DNA of 64,000 nt. It comes from Pseudomonadota bacterium (GTDB taxonomy: Bacteria; Pseudomonadota; Gammaproteobacteria; Steroidobacterales; Steroidobacteraceae). This document shows, piece after piece, positions 51,407 through 60,353 of this stretch (positions are counted from its first letter, which is position 1; each line of letters starts with the position of its first letter). Location of the stretch: contig JAJYUL010000013.1 in the NCBI GenBank assembly GCA_021792555.1, forward strand, positions 1 through 64,000, read 5' to 3'. Below the pieces are notes generated by a model. That model was not told the origin of the DNA. It was given only the letters and a program-made list of their open reading frames with translations, and made no database searches. A program made the position numbers and the translations under genes.

Positions 51407-51435
51407 TTGGCATGCGGTGCGCCCCGCGCTAGCAT
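51407..51435 (+). promoter_or_regulatory. candidate promoter of lasso precursor 1
   Basis: TTGGCA (51407-51412), a 17-bp spacer and TAGCAT (51430-51435) form a reasonable sigma70-type promoter. It lies 85 bp upstream of the precursor start, which has AAGGAG (51508-51513) 7 nt before its ATG. A GC hairpin (51371-51393) lies on the sigma-gene side. Confidence 0.5.
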
Positions 51436-51520
51436 TGAACATAATCCACCCCGGGCGTCCCCTGGGGCACGACAGCGGCTTGCGATCCATCGTCGGTGCA
51501 CTCGAATAAGGAGTCACGGC

Positions 51521-51685
51521 ATGAACACTCCGACCCCTGCTGAACCTTGCCTGAGCGAGCCGGCCGAGGCGCCGGCGCCAGCCGATCCCCAGAGCGAACT
51601 CGTCGAGCTCGGGACGATCAGCGCGACCGAGGGCGGCATCCTCGGCCTGAAATACGACACGGGCGTCGGCTGGCAGTACTACTAG
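51521..51685 (+). CDS. lasso peptide precursor 1
   Basis: A 54-aa precursor. Residues 1-37 are an acidic, Pro/Ala-rich leader ending VELGTISATE, the 'LGxxSxxTx' pattern of proteobacterial lasso leaders with Thr at -2. The predicted core is residues 38-54, GGILGLKYDTGVGWQYY. Gly1 and Asp9 (Gly38, Asp46) would form a nine-residue isopeptide ring, and the eight-residue tail holds Trp14, Tyr16 and Tyr17 as possible plug residues. The start follows AAGGAG with 7-nt spacing; an upstream in-frame ATG (51338) lacks such support. It is convergent with the TonB receptor gene (28 bp) and opposite in strand to the B, C and D genes that should process it. The core is not one I recognise. Confidence 0.88.
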   Translation: MNTPTPAEPCLSEPAEAPAPADPQSELVELGTISATEGGILGLKYDTGVGWQYY

Positions 51686-51713
51686 CCGCTGCCCGACGGC
51701 GCGCCCTCGCCCC

Positions 51714-54713
51714 TTACCAGCGCTGGTCGAGTTCGAGACTGACGACGCGGCCGAGCGCCTGTACGTTGTAGATGTCATAGCCGAACTGGCTGTCGACAAA
51801 CGGCGGGTCGTGATTGAGCGCGTTCATCGCATTCAATGAGACGGTGGTCTGTCCCAGGCGCCCCGGCCTCAGCCGATAGCGCAGGTATACATCGAGCGTG
51901 CTCCAGGCCGCCACGACTGGCAGGAGCGTACTGCCGGGGTTGCGGTATGCGCCGGTGTAGTTGACCGTCAGAGCGCCTGCCCAGCCCGGCCGCCGCGCCC
52001 CATGGTCGCTCCAGCCGAGCGTGCCGCGCAGGCGCAGCGACAGCGGATTGCCCACGGTATCGAGAATGCTCACCGCCGGGGAGGCCGGCGTGACCGCCTG
52101 CGTGAAGGCGAGCACGTCGGTCCCGCGCAACTCGAACGCGAAATGTCCCCAGCGGTTCACCAGGTGATCGCGCGCCTCGAAGTCGATGCCGCGGGTGTGG
52201 GTCGTCGCGAGGTTCGCCAGACGCAGATCCACGATGGCCGCCGGCCGGCTCGCCAGACACGTCGAGACCGGCCCGATGTACTGCCGGCTCGTGCAGATCG
52301 CGGCGATCTCAGCTGCCGTCGGGTCGCGGTTGATGACCGCGGCCCATTCACTCTGATGCTGCAGGATGCCGAGCGGATCGTCGGAGGCCGGCTGCTCGAT
52401 CCGGTTCCAGTAATCGATGTCGTAATAGGTCAGCGACACCTGTGCGCCGCGCCACGGCGCGACGTCGAGACCTGCCGTCCACGTGCGCGCGGTTTCCTGG
52501 CGCAGATTGGGGTTCGAGCCCTGCTCGGCGAGCACGAGCGCCCGGCCGGTCGGGGAGCTCGGATCGGACAGCACCGCAAGACCGGCCACGTTCTGCGCGG
52601 TGTCGTACAGATCGTCGAGCTTCGGCGCGCGGTAGGAGCGGCCCCAGCTGGCGCGCAGCTTCAGCCACTGGGTCGCCGTCCACTGCAGGCGGGCCGTCGG
52701 ATTGAAGGTGCCGCCGAAATCGCTGTAATGATCGTAACGCCCCGCCAGATCGAGCGTCACCCTCGGTGAGGCACGCCGGTTGTCCGCGCTGCCGATGAGC
52801 GGCACGTGCAGCTGCGAGTAGGCCGACATCACCTGACGGCCGAAGTGCTGAGGCACGGGGGTGGCCAGCGGGCTGGCCGGATCCGGCACATCGATCTCGA
52901 GCGACTCGGTGCGCCGCTCGAACCCCACCGCGAGCTTCGCCTCCCCGGCCGGCAGCCGCAGCAGCGGTCCGTTCGCCACCAGATCCGTCGAGCGCATACC
53001 CGAGACCGAATGCAGCTGGAACGCGCGGCTGAGCGTGCTCAGCGTCGCCGGGGCGACAGCGGCGCTCGCGGCGAAGGGATCGAAGGCCGTGGCCGGATTC
53101 GGATCGGCGAGCGCCGCGGCGAGCGCCACCGGGTCGGTCACGCCGTACTCGGTGCTGCGCAGGAACTGCTTGCCGCTCGATTCGCTCACCGTCATCTGCC
53201 AGTGAGCCCCGAGGCGGATCGTGGCCCCCGCCGTGCCCGTAAACACGCGCGTCCTGCTCGCAAAGCGCGTCGGCCCGAGCAGCCGCAGAAAGTTGTATGC
53301 GACGAGGGTATAGGGAACCTGCGGATAGGGATTGATGTAAAACGGGTTGCTCGGAGGAACCTGCAGCACGGTGCTGTCGGGCAGCGAGCTGCGCGTGGTC
53401 CTGCGCTCGGCGTAGCGGCCCTGCGCGAACAGGTCCACGAACGTGCCGATGTGCTGGCTCACCGAACCGTAGAACTCGTGCGCCATGCGATCGGGGAAGA
53501 TCTGCAGCGCGCTGAAGGAGTTCTGCAGGTTGATGGCGGGACTGAGCCTCGCGGCGGTCAGCGTGCCGGTGTATCCGGCGGGAATGCCGTAGGCCGGCTG
53601 CAGGGTGAAGGGATTGAGGATGTTTCCGGGATTGGTGTAATAGGTGTCGTAATTGCTGCCGCCGTAGGGTGTCTTGTCGGTGTCGGCAGCGTATGGACGG
53701 GCGGCCGCATCGAGCGGCGTCGCATCCGAGTACTCATAATCAAACATCGCATGCCCGCTGCGCCAGCGCGTGCCGAGCAGCTGCGCGAACATCCATTCGG
53801 CCCGTCCGTCGGGCGCGCTCCCGTAGCGCACTTCCGACTGCGCTCCGGTGAAATCATCGCGCATGATGATGTTGACGACACCGGCCACGGCGTCCGCGCC
53901 GTACAGCGCCGATGCCCCATCGGGCAGCACCTCGATCCGCCGCACCGCGCTCCACGGAATGGTCGACACGTCCACGAAACCCCCGGTGAGCCCGCCGAAC
54001 GGCTGGCGGCGTCCGTCGACCAGCACGAGCGTGGCTCCGACGCCGAGTCCGCGCAGGTTGATACCTGCTCCGTACTGATCGTTGTCGTCGATGCCGAGGT
54101 CCTCGCGCGGTCCGTTGAGCGAGACCAGCGGCAGCGCGTACAGGGCCTGCTGCACGTTCGGATAGGCGGCCTGCTTGAGCTGCGCGTGCCGGATGTATAC
54201 GAGCGGCGCAATTGCCGAGCGCACTCCGCGAATGAGGCTGCCGGTGACTTCGACCGGCCGAAGCGCCACCGGGTTTATATCCGCTACCGGATGTGGCCTC
54301 AGGGGTGCGGGCAAAACGGCGGGCGCGAGCGGGGTGGCCCGCGCCGGCGGCTGCGGCATCGGCCGGATGATGACCGAGTGCGGGGAATCGAACGTGAAGG
54401 TGAGCCCCGTGCCCTCGAGCATCCGTGCGAGCGCGACCGAGCTCTCGAGCCGACCGGACACCGCGCGCGTCCTGAGTTTGCGCACCTCGGGCGTTGCGGC
54501 GTAAATGGCCTGCACACCGGACTGATGGTAGAAATCGAGAATGGCCTGCGGCAGCGCTTCGGCCGGCAGATCGAACTGCACCACCGGACCGTCGGCCCAG
54601 GCGGACGGCGTCATGCACAGCGATGCCAGCGCTATCCACGCCGTCGGGCCCGCACACCGCCTCACCCGACGCTCCAGAGTCCCGTTTCTGGATGCTTGCT
54701 TTGTTTGATCCAT
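51714..54713 (-). CDS. TonB-dependent receptor with STN signalling domain
   Basis: This 999-aa outer-membrane receptor has a signal peptide (AWIALASLCMTPSAWA), an N-terminal STN domain (about residues 45-117, VVQFDLPAEALPQAILDFYH), a TonB-box-like VEVTGS near 155, a plug (INLRGLGVGATLVLVDGRRQ, then IPWSAVRRIEVLPDGASALY) and a 22-strand-type barrel ending in an aromatic residue (LELDQRW). The STN domain predicts signalling through the neighbouring FecR and sigma factor. It is the last gene of the lasso biosynthesis operon, 12 bp after the C gene. Similar receptors accompany lasso clusters and import or sense the peptide; the ligand here is inferred. Confidence 0.93.
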   Translation of the reverse strand: MDQTKQASRNGTLERRVRRCAGPTAWIALASLCMTPSAWADGPVVQFDLPAEALPQAILDFYHQSGVQAIYAATPEVRKLRTRAVSGRLESSVALARMLEGTGLTFTFDSPHSVIIRPMPQPPARATPLAPAVLPAPLRPHPVADINPVALRPVEVTGSLIRGVRSAIAPLVYIRHAQLKQAAYPNVQQALYALPLVSLNGPREDLGIDDNDQYGAGINLRGLGVGATLVLVDGRRQPFGGLTGGFVDVSTIPWSAVRRIEVLPDGASALYGADAVAGVVNIIMRDDFTGAQSEVRYGSAPDGRAEWMFAQLLGTRWRSGHAMFDYEYSDATPLDAAARPYAADTDKTPYGGSNYDTYYTNPGNILNPFTLQPAYGIPAGYTGTLTAARLSPAINLQNSFSALQIFPDRMAHEFYGSVSQHIGTFVDLFAQGRYAERRTTRSSLPDSTVLQVPPSNPFYINPYPQVPYTLVAYNFLRLLGPTRFASRTRVFTGTAGATIRLGAHWQMTVSESSGKQFLRSTEYGVTDPVALAAALADPNPATAFDPFAASAAVAPATLSTLSRAFQLHSVSGMRSTDLVANGPLLRLPAGEAKLAVGFERRTESLEIDVPDPASPLATPVPQHFGRQVMSAYSQLHVPLIGSADNRRASPRVTLDLAGRYDHYSDFGGTFNPTARLQWTATQWLKLRASWGRSYRAPKLDDLYDTAQNVAGLAVLSDPSSPTGRALVLAEQGSNPNLRQETARTWTAGLDVAPWRGAQVSLTYYDIDYWNRIEQPASDDPLGILQHQSEWAAVINRDPTAAEIAAICTSRQYIGPVSTCLASRPAAIVDLRLANLATTHTRGIDFEARDHLVNRWGHFAFELRGTDVLAFTQAVTPASPAVSILDTVGNPLSLRLRGTLGWSDHGARRPGWAGALTVNYTGAYRNPGSTLLPVVAAWSTLDVYLRYRLRPGRLGQTTVSLNAMNALNHDPPFVDSQFGYDIYNVQALGRVVSLELDQRW

Positions 54714-54725
54714 GATCCCTGCCGC

Positions 54726-56570
54726 TTATGCGACAGTGTGCCACATGTTGGGCTGCCGTGACGAGTCCGGTCCTCGCCAACACCGCAGCCACGCCTCGAC
54801 AGAGGCGTATTCGAGCAACTCTCCAGACTGAGTCTTGATTTCGGCCCGGCCCGCGAGGGCCTGCTCGAGCGGCGCGCGCGCAAGCAGGCCGCAGCGCACC
54901 AGCTCGCCATCGAGCAGCAACTCGCGCAGCAGCGGCCGGTTGCGCTCGACAGTCAGGCGGGAATGGGCCTCGATGCCGCCTTTGTTGCGGCGGTTGCGGA
55001 TCTGCGCCGGCAGCGCCTCACGGAAGGCGCGCCGCGCGATCGCGCGGTCCCAGCCGCCCGCCGTGAGCACATCGACCGGGATGCGCAGACATAATTCGAT
55101 GAGCGGCTGCGAGAGGAGCGGCGCGATCCGCTCGGCATCACCCGGCGCGGCGAGCGGATCGTAGAAATCAAACGGCGCGAGGACCTGATGCGCATGCCAG
55201 CGTTTGCCGCTCGAGGCGCCGCTCTGTTGATGCACAAGCGGATGCAAACAGTACGCTTGGCGCACCGCGGCGCTCACCACGCCGGGAGCGAGCAGCGGCC
55301 GGGCGCGCCCGGCCTCATCGCGCGGACCCCAGCGCCGCCGGCCCAGCACTTCGCGTGCCGTGCGGCCGAGCACCCGCCAGAGCGAGAGTTGATCCATCCG
55401 CGCCGCATCGAGCAGCACCCCGAGCAGCGCCGGCGCGAGGCCGCGCCGCCGGACAAATTCCGCCGGCGCCCACTCGGCGCGCTCGGCATAGAAGAGCTGA
55501 TCGCCGCCGTAGCCGATGAAGAGCGTCCCCGCACCCTGCTCGCGCGCCAGCGCGGCCTCGCGCCGGCTGTGCTCCAGATAGAACAGATAGTTGGTCGGCT
55601 CGGCGCTCGCCGGCACGGCAAGCAGCGCTGCGAGCTCGAGACCGAGCGGCCGCTCGCGCTCGATGAGTGCGACGCCGGCGTGCGCCGCGGCGAGGCGCGC
55701 AAAGTGGCGCTCGTCCAGATCCGTGTGCGGGGGATAGTAGTGAAAACACGTCACGCGCGGCCCGGGCGGCGCCGCAAGACAGGCGAGCAGAATCGAGGAG
55801 TCGAGCCCGCCGGACAGCGACAGCAGCAGGCTGCGCGAGCTCGCACCCCAGGCGCGCACCACCTCGCGGGTGCAACGGCCGAGCGCCTCAGCGGCCGCCT
55901 GCGGCTCATCGATCGGAGCCGCTGCGGCGAGCGCGAGCGGATCCCACTCGTAGCTGCGAGTCACCCGCGCCTCGCGGTGCCGTACGCACTGCCCGCCGAG
56001 CACCTGCGAGACACCCCGCAGGCCGCTCGGAGCACTGTGCTCGCGCAGCAGACACAGACAGGCCGCGACGTAGGCCCAGTCGGGCTCGAACGGCCGCGCG
56101 CGCAGGGCACGCACGTCCTCGATCCGCGAGCAGTACACGTCAAGCTCGCCGATGCGCAGCGTATAGCACGGCAGCCCCGCTGACGGGTCCCGCAGGATTC
56201 GGACCTCCCGTGAGGCCGGATCGCGCAGTACGGCCACGTAACGGCCCCAGTACCGCTCGATGAGCCGCCGTCCGCCTGAGGCGACGATCGCGTGGCTTTC
56301 CGGGGCGTCGATCCGCGCGGGTGCGGCCAGGGAAGTCCCCTCCGTATCCCGTGCGAACAACTCGCCGAGTACCACGCCGCGACCGCCGCGGAGCCGGCGC
56401 GCCATGGCGCGGCCCGGCCGCTCGCCGGCGCAGCGCACTTGCAGGCCGGCTGCGCTGAACGCCGTGCGCCACGGCCCCTTGGGCGGCCGCGGTTCGGCGC
56501 ACAGTCGCGAGGCAACCGAGCGAGCCGCGGGCTCGGCATCATTCCAGACGAACACCACGTATCGGAACAT
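54726..56570 (-). CDS. lasso cyclase (C protein), asparagine-synthetase-like, locus 1
   Basis: The C protein adenylates the ring Asp/Glu side chain and forms the isopeptide bond with Gly1. The 614-aa product has an N-terminal glutaminase-like domain without the Cys2 nucleophile (it begins MFRYVVFVW), and an AsnB-like synthetase domain with the PP-loop SGGLDSS at residues 253-259 and IGYGGDQLFY further on. Loss of Cys2 is the rule in lasso C proteins, which need no glutamine hydrolysis. ATG 56570 lies 2 bp after the B stop codon, although the frame is open well into the B gene. The order B-C-receptor places it in one operon. Confidence 0.92.
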   Translation of the reverse strand: MFRYVVFVWNDAEPAARSVASRLCAEPRPPKGPWRTAFSAAGLQVRCAGERPGRAMARRLRGGRGVVLGELFARDTEGTSLAAPARIDAPESHAIVASGGRRLIERYWGRYVAVLRDPASREVRILRDPSAGLPCYTLRIGELDVYCSRIEDVRALRARPFEPDWAYVAACLCLLREHSAPSGLRGVSQVLGGQCVRHREARVTRSYEWDPLALAAAAPIDEPQAAAEALGRCTREVVRAWGASSRSLLLSLSGGLDSSILLACLAAPPGPRVTCFHYYPPHTDLDERHFARLAAAHAGVALIERERPLGLELAALLAVPASAEPTNYLFYLEHSRREAALAREQGAGTLFIGYGGDQLFYAERAEWAPAEFVRRRGLAPALLGVLLDAARMDQLSLWRVLGRTAREVLGRRRWGPRDEAGRARPLLAPGVVSAAVRQAYCLHPLVHQQSGASSGKRWHAHQVLAPFDFYDPLAAPGDAERIAPLLSQPLIELCLRIPVDVLTAGGWDRAIARRAFREALPAQIRNRRNKGGIEAHSRLTVERNRPLLRELLLDGELVRCGLLARAPLEQALAGRAEIKTQSGELLEYASVEAWLRCWRGPDSSRQPNMWHTVA

Positions 56571-56572
56571 GG

Positions 56573-57304
56573 TCAGATCCGCAGAATGGCCGAGTACTGG
56601 CGAACGTGGTCCGGCAGATCGTTGAACAGGACCGGCCCCAGCTGCACCCAGCAGTGCGCGTGAAACGGCGCCGTGCGCACTCCGAACACCCAGTCCGGGT
56701 ACAGTCCGTGGGCCTGCAGGAACAGCAGCAGGGTGAGCGAGTCGAGCAGACATGCCCCTCGCGCGGTGTAAAAAAGCGGCCGCAGATACACGAATCTGCC
56801 CACCAGCGCCTGCGCGTGCGTCCAGTCGAACTGCGCCTCGGATGACTCGCGGCCCGCCCGGCGCGCGCGCATCCGCTCGAGCACTGGGTGCATGGAGCGA
56901 AACTGCAGCGATGCCCGCGCGATGGCCCATGCCCACGCCATGCGCCGGAGATCGCGCCCGCGCGGCGCCGGGCGCTCCTCGAAGTCGAACTCGAGCAGCG
57001 ACCGGCGCGGCTCTGCAATCTCCACCGGCCTCGCAGGCCGGCCTGCGCGCAGGTCGCTGACCAGGGCCCCTTGCTGAAGCAGCTGCGCCAGTACGGCCGG
57101 AGGCGCGCCCTGCGCCGCGGCGGCCCCTGCCCCCCGCGCCGGCCATCCGGCCACCCATCCGGCGAGCCCCTCGGCAGGCTGCACGGCAAAGTAGCGGTTG
57201 CGCCGCTCGTCCATCAGCACCGCGTGGCGGCCACACAGGACCACGTGCACGTACCGCGCCAGCCAGTACGGCGGCGCATTCCCGAAATCCCGGCTACTGT
57301 CCAT
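56573..57304 (-). CDS. lasso leader-binding/protease (B protein), locus 1
   Basis: A single-chain B protein of 243 aa. Residues 1-90 form a PqqD-like leader-recognition domain (ARYVHVVLCGRHAVLMDERR, NRYFAVQP). The C-terminal part is the transglutaminase-like cysteine protease that removes the leader, with predicted triad Cys185 (ACLLDSLTL), His217 (HAHCWVQLG) and Asp229 (LFNDLPDH). The start ATG 57304 has AGGAGG just upstream and is preferred to the longer frame, whose extra 62 residues look non-coding. A 149-bp gap separates it from the exporter gene; I found no precursor-like ORF in it. Confidence 0.92.
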   Translation of the reverse strand: MDSSRDFGNAPPYWLARYVHVVLCGRHAVLMDERRNRYFAVQPAEGLAGWVAGWPARGAGAAAAQGAPPAVLAQLLQQGALVSDLRAGRPARPVEIAEPRRSLLEFDFEERPAPRGRDLRRMAWAWAIARASLQFRSMHPVLERMRARRAGRESSEAQFDWTHAQALVGRFVYLRPLFYTARGACLLDSLTLLLFLQAHGLYPDWVFGVRTAPFHAHCWVQLGPVLFNDLPDHVRQYSAILRI

Positions 57305-57453
57305 ATCCCTCCTCCTGCCAGAGCGAGGCCATCGATACGGTTCGTCCCGTGGCCTGTGCATCTGTACCATTGCGCGCCGAAGCCGCCCAGCGCGATTGGC
57401 GGCGAATTCGTGCACAAATGCGCCACCGAATTCAATCGGGTTCCCGGTAGGCC

Positions 57454-59220
57454 TCAGGCGGCCGCCTCGCCCATCTGCTGCGCCCGCCACAGCGCCGCGT
57501 ACTGCCCCTCAGCCCGCAGCAGCGCCTCGTGCGGGCCCGATTCGACCACCCGTCCCGCATGCAGCACGAATATGCGCTCGGCATGCGCCACACTCGCCAA
57601 GCGATGAGCGATGAGCAGAGTCGTTGCCGATCGCGACAGCGCCCGCAGGCTAAGGAGAATGGCCTGCTCGGTACGGCTGTCGAGCGCCGCGGTCGCCTCG
57701 TCGAACACATAGATGAGCGGCCGGCGCAGCACAGCACGGGCGATCGCGATCCGCTGCCGCTCGCCGCCCGAGAGCCGCACGCCGCGCTCGCCGATGACCG
57801 TGCCGTAGCCCCCGGGTAGCCGACGGATGAACTCCTGCAACTGCGCAACCTGCACCGCCCGCTCGATGTCCTGGTGCGTCGCCTGCGGCCAGCCGACCGC
57901 GATGTTATATTCGATCGAATCGTCGAACAGCACCACATCCTGCGGCACCACTGCAATCGCGGCACGCAGCGCCTGCGGCGCGATGTCCGCCAGAGGTATG
58001 CCATCGAGACGAATCTGCCCTGCATCCGGCTCGAGCAGCCGCAGCAGCAAGCGCACGATGCTCGATTTCCCCGACCCGCTCTGCCCCACGATCCCGAGCG
58101 TCGCTCCCGCCGGCAGCGTAAAACTTACCTCATCGAGCGCAGCGCGACCCGGACCGTAGAGGAGTGTCACGCGCTCGAACTCCAGTGTCCCCCTCGCGGT
58201 GCCGTCCAGCTGCACGCCGGTCGCCGGCTCCGGACGCTCGGCGAACAGCGCCAACGCCTTGTCGAGCAATGCCGAGCCATGTGAGAGTCCCTGGACCGCG
58301 AAGCCGAGCATCTCGGCGGGGCGCACCATCTGCAGCATGTACGTGTTGACCAGGACGAAGCCACCGACCGTCATCTGTCCGGCGCGTACGCTGTGCAGCG
58401 CAAATGCGAGCGTCGCGACCAGAACCAGGGCGAATACTCCAGCGACCGCAAGTCCGTTGGCGGTGTAGCGGCGATGAAAGGCGAGCCACGCCTGCTCGCT
58501 GCGCGTCAATGCCCGAGCAGCCTTGCCTGCCGTCAGCCCTTCGGCGCCGAAGGACTTTACGGCCTCATAATTGAGCAGGCCATCGGTCATGACCGCGCCG
58601 GCCGCGACCCGGGCCGCGGCCGCTTCCCGCGCCGACCCCGCGATCCGCGCCGCGGAGCGCCCGAACAGCAGTACGTAACATGCTGCCGCGACGGAAAACA
58701 TCAACAGAAAGACCGGCTGACCGGTCCGCGCGAGGACCACCGCAGCGACCGTCAGTTCAGCGCCCACCGGCAGAACCGTGAACACGAGGTGGTGCAGGAT
58801 CATCCGCATTCCCTCGAGCGCATTCTCGATCGTCTGACTGACCGCTCCGGTTTGACGGCTCAGGTGATACCGCAGCGGCAGCTGAAGCACGTGCGCGAAC
58901 ATCCGCTCACTCAAGGTGCGCAGGATGCGGCGCTCCGCCCGCGCGTACCGGAGCGCGCGAACTTCGGCGCCCGAGCGCGCCAGCCACTGACTCAAGACAT
59001 ACAAGCCAATCAGGATTCCCGCCGACAGCGGGACATCTCCCGGTCCGGTGAGCCCGTCGATGAGCCACTTCAGCGCAAGCGGCGCAAGCCCATTCATCAG
59101 CGCGCCGAACATCACGAGTAGCAGAACCTCTGCCAACCGCCCGCGGACATACGGCGTGATCTCGCGACGCAGCAGGCGCCACACGTCCCGCCAACGCTGC
59201 AGGCGGGACCTGAGATTCAC
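57454..59220 (-). CDS. lasso peptide ABC exporter (D protein)
   Basis: A 588-aa half-transporter with six transmembrane helices in the first ~310 residues and a C-terminal ATPase: Walker A GQSGSGKSSIVRLLL, signature LSGGERQRIAIARAVL, Walker B LIYVFDEATAALD, and the switch His in IAHRLASV. This is the McjD-like arrangement; such exporters secrete the lasso peptide and give self-immunity. Its GTG start overlaps the stop of the HUH-like gene (GTGA, 59217-59220), so the two are translationally coupled. Its substrate is inferred from context; it may also serve locus 2, which has no exporter. Confidence 0.92.
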   Translation of the reverse strand: MNLRSRLQRWRDVWRLLRREITPYVRGRLAEVLLLVMFGALMNGLAPLALKWLIDGLTGPGDVPLSAGILIGLYVLSQWLARSGAEVRALRYARAERRILRTLSERMFAHVLQLPLRYHLSRQTGAVSQTIENALEGMRMILHHLVFTVLPVGAELTVAAVVLARTGQPVFLLMFSVAAACYVLLFGRSAARIAGSAREAAAARVAAGAVMTDGLLNYEAVKSFGAEGLTAGKAARALTRSEQAWLAFHRRYTANGLAVAGVFALVLVATLAFALHSVRAGQMTVGGFVLVNTYMLQMVRPAEMLGFAVQGLSHGSALLDKALALFAERPEPATGVQLDGTARGTLEFERVTLLYGPGRAALDEVSFTLPAGATLGIVGQSGSGKSSIVRLLLRLLEPDAGQIRLDGIPLADIAPQALRAAIAVVPQDVVLFDDSIEYNIAVGWPQATHQDIERAVQVAQLQEFIRRLPGGYGTVIGERGVRLSGGERQRIAIARAVLRRPLIYVFDEATAALDSRTEQAILLSLRALSRSATTLLIAHRLASVAHAERIFVLHAGRVVESGPHEALLRAEGQYAALWRAQQMGEAAA

Positions 59221-60353
59221 TGATCCTCCTCAGAGGTATCCGGCGCATCGGGCACGGCCGCCTCCTCGGCCTCGCCATCCTCGGCGCTGCAACCCTCCCT
59301 GACTCCCGCGCGTGTGTGCAGATCTGCTTCCCCAAGTGCAGACTCGTCCGTCCCCATGGCCGCCAGAATCGCCTCTGCCGCGCTCAACAGGCCATCTGGG
59401 TCACGCGCGCGCAACCGTAACACCGACTCCTGCAAAGTGCTGCCGTCGCGGCCCAGCAGCGCCCCGATCATCGCGAGCGACACACCGCACCGCACCGCCA
59501 CCAGCGTCACCAGGCAGCGCGCGTGGCAGATACGTCGCGCCCGCGAGCGGCTCGCGAGCTCCAGCGCGCTGACCTCCTCACGCTCCGCCACGAACCGCAC
59601 CACTGAACGCAACAGGACACGCTGCCGCCGCTTGCGCAATGCCTGGGCCGGTCGCACCCGATGACGGATGTGCGGCAAGGTCGCCCGCGGCGAGGCGAAT
59701 GCCAGCGCCAGCTCCTCCTCCACCCCCCGGGCACGCAACGCCCGGTACTGCCGTCGCGCACCCGGTCCGCGCCCCAACTCCTCAAGCACCGCCGAAGCGT
59801 CCACCCACGGCATGCTCGCCGGATCGAGATAAGCATCATCCGCGGTCCATCCGCCGCCTTTCAGCGGACGGTGCAGCCAGAGTATGAAATCGGTGCGGAA
59901 TGCCCGCTGCAGCCGGTAAACCCGCATGGGGCGAAAGACCTGCCCCTCCCGGCTGCGGGCGCGATTGAAATGAAGCGCGTACGGTACGGTCACATAGCGC
60001 AGCATGTTGCCGAGCGGAACGAGTGCAGTCTCGATCGCCAGCTCCACACGGTCCGCTTCGCAGCGCAAGCCGAGAATTCGGCCTCCGCACCAGAACAGCA
60101 TCGTATCGATGCCGTCGGCCATCTTCCGCCAGTCGCCTTCTTCCCGGACGAGTGCCTCCGGTCGACAGCCGCGCAGCACCACATGAAACAACGCCGCGGG
60201 TTTGCTCGCCGCTCCCACTCGACCGCTCCTGGTCTTCATGTTGATCCCCCTTCGCGCGCAAATCGTCTCGCTCGCGGGCCGCTTCATTGCGCGCTCTTCG
60301 GCAACCGTACCGTCGCCGAACATCTCTGCGTCAGTACCGACAGAGGACAGCAT
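59217..60353 (-). CDS. domesticated RAYT/Y1_Tnp-like protein fused to a DnaA-domain-IV-like domain
   Basis: A 378-aa protein. Residues 50-210 follow the REP-associated tyrosine transposase pattern: AALFHVVLRGC, then LHFNRARSREGQVFRPMRVY, then DPASMPWVDA. Where active enzymes have the metal-binding HUH motif ('NHVHLL'), residues 101-105 read DRVEL, so both histidines are gone and transposase chemistry is not expected. Residues about 245-318 match the DnaA C-terminal DNA-binding domain (RSRARRICHARCLVTLVAVR, VSLAMIGALLGRDGSTLQES), including the GRD-ST signature. An acidic tail follows. ATG 60353 has GGGAGG 6 nt upstream; ATG 60239 (MKTRSGRV, Met39) also has a site and matches the family start. 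It heads the lasso-1 operon, coupled to the exporter, so a regulatory role is inferred. Confidence 0.85.
   Translation of the reverse strand: MLSSVGTDAEMFGDGTVAEERAMKRPASETICARRGINMKTRSGRVGAASKPAALFHVVLRGCRPEALVREEGDWRKMADGIDTMLFWCGGRILGLRCEADRVELAIETALVPLGNMLRYVTVPYALHFNRARSREGQVFRPMRVYRLQRAFRTDFILWLHRPLKGGGWTADDAYLDPASMPWVDASAVLEELGRGPGARRQYRALRARGVEEELALAFASPRATLPHIRHRVRPAQALRKRRQRVLLRSVVRFVAEREEVSALELASRSRARRICHARCLVTLVAVRCGVSLAMIGALLGRDGSTLQESVLRLRARDPDGLLSAAEAILAAMGTDESALGEADLHTRAGVREGCSAEDGEAEEAAVPDAPDTSEEDQ

Noticed and set aside
51614-51685. Alternative core of precursor 1 starting at GTISATE with Glu7 as ring acceptor
   Set aside because: This would put Glu, not Thr, at leader position -2 and destroy the LGxxSxxTx leader motif; GGILGLKYD with Asp9 fits the rule.
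57305-57453. A third lasso precursor in the gap between the exporter and B genes of locus 1
   Set aside because: Minus-strand frames here give no Thr-x-Gly break followed by Asp or Glu at position 7-9; the long in-frame extension of B lacks a good ribosome-binding site.
59217-60353. An active insertion sequence at the lasso locus
   Set aside because: Both HUH histidines are replaced, no flanking terminal hairpins or left/right ends were seen, and the gene is coupled to the exporter.
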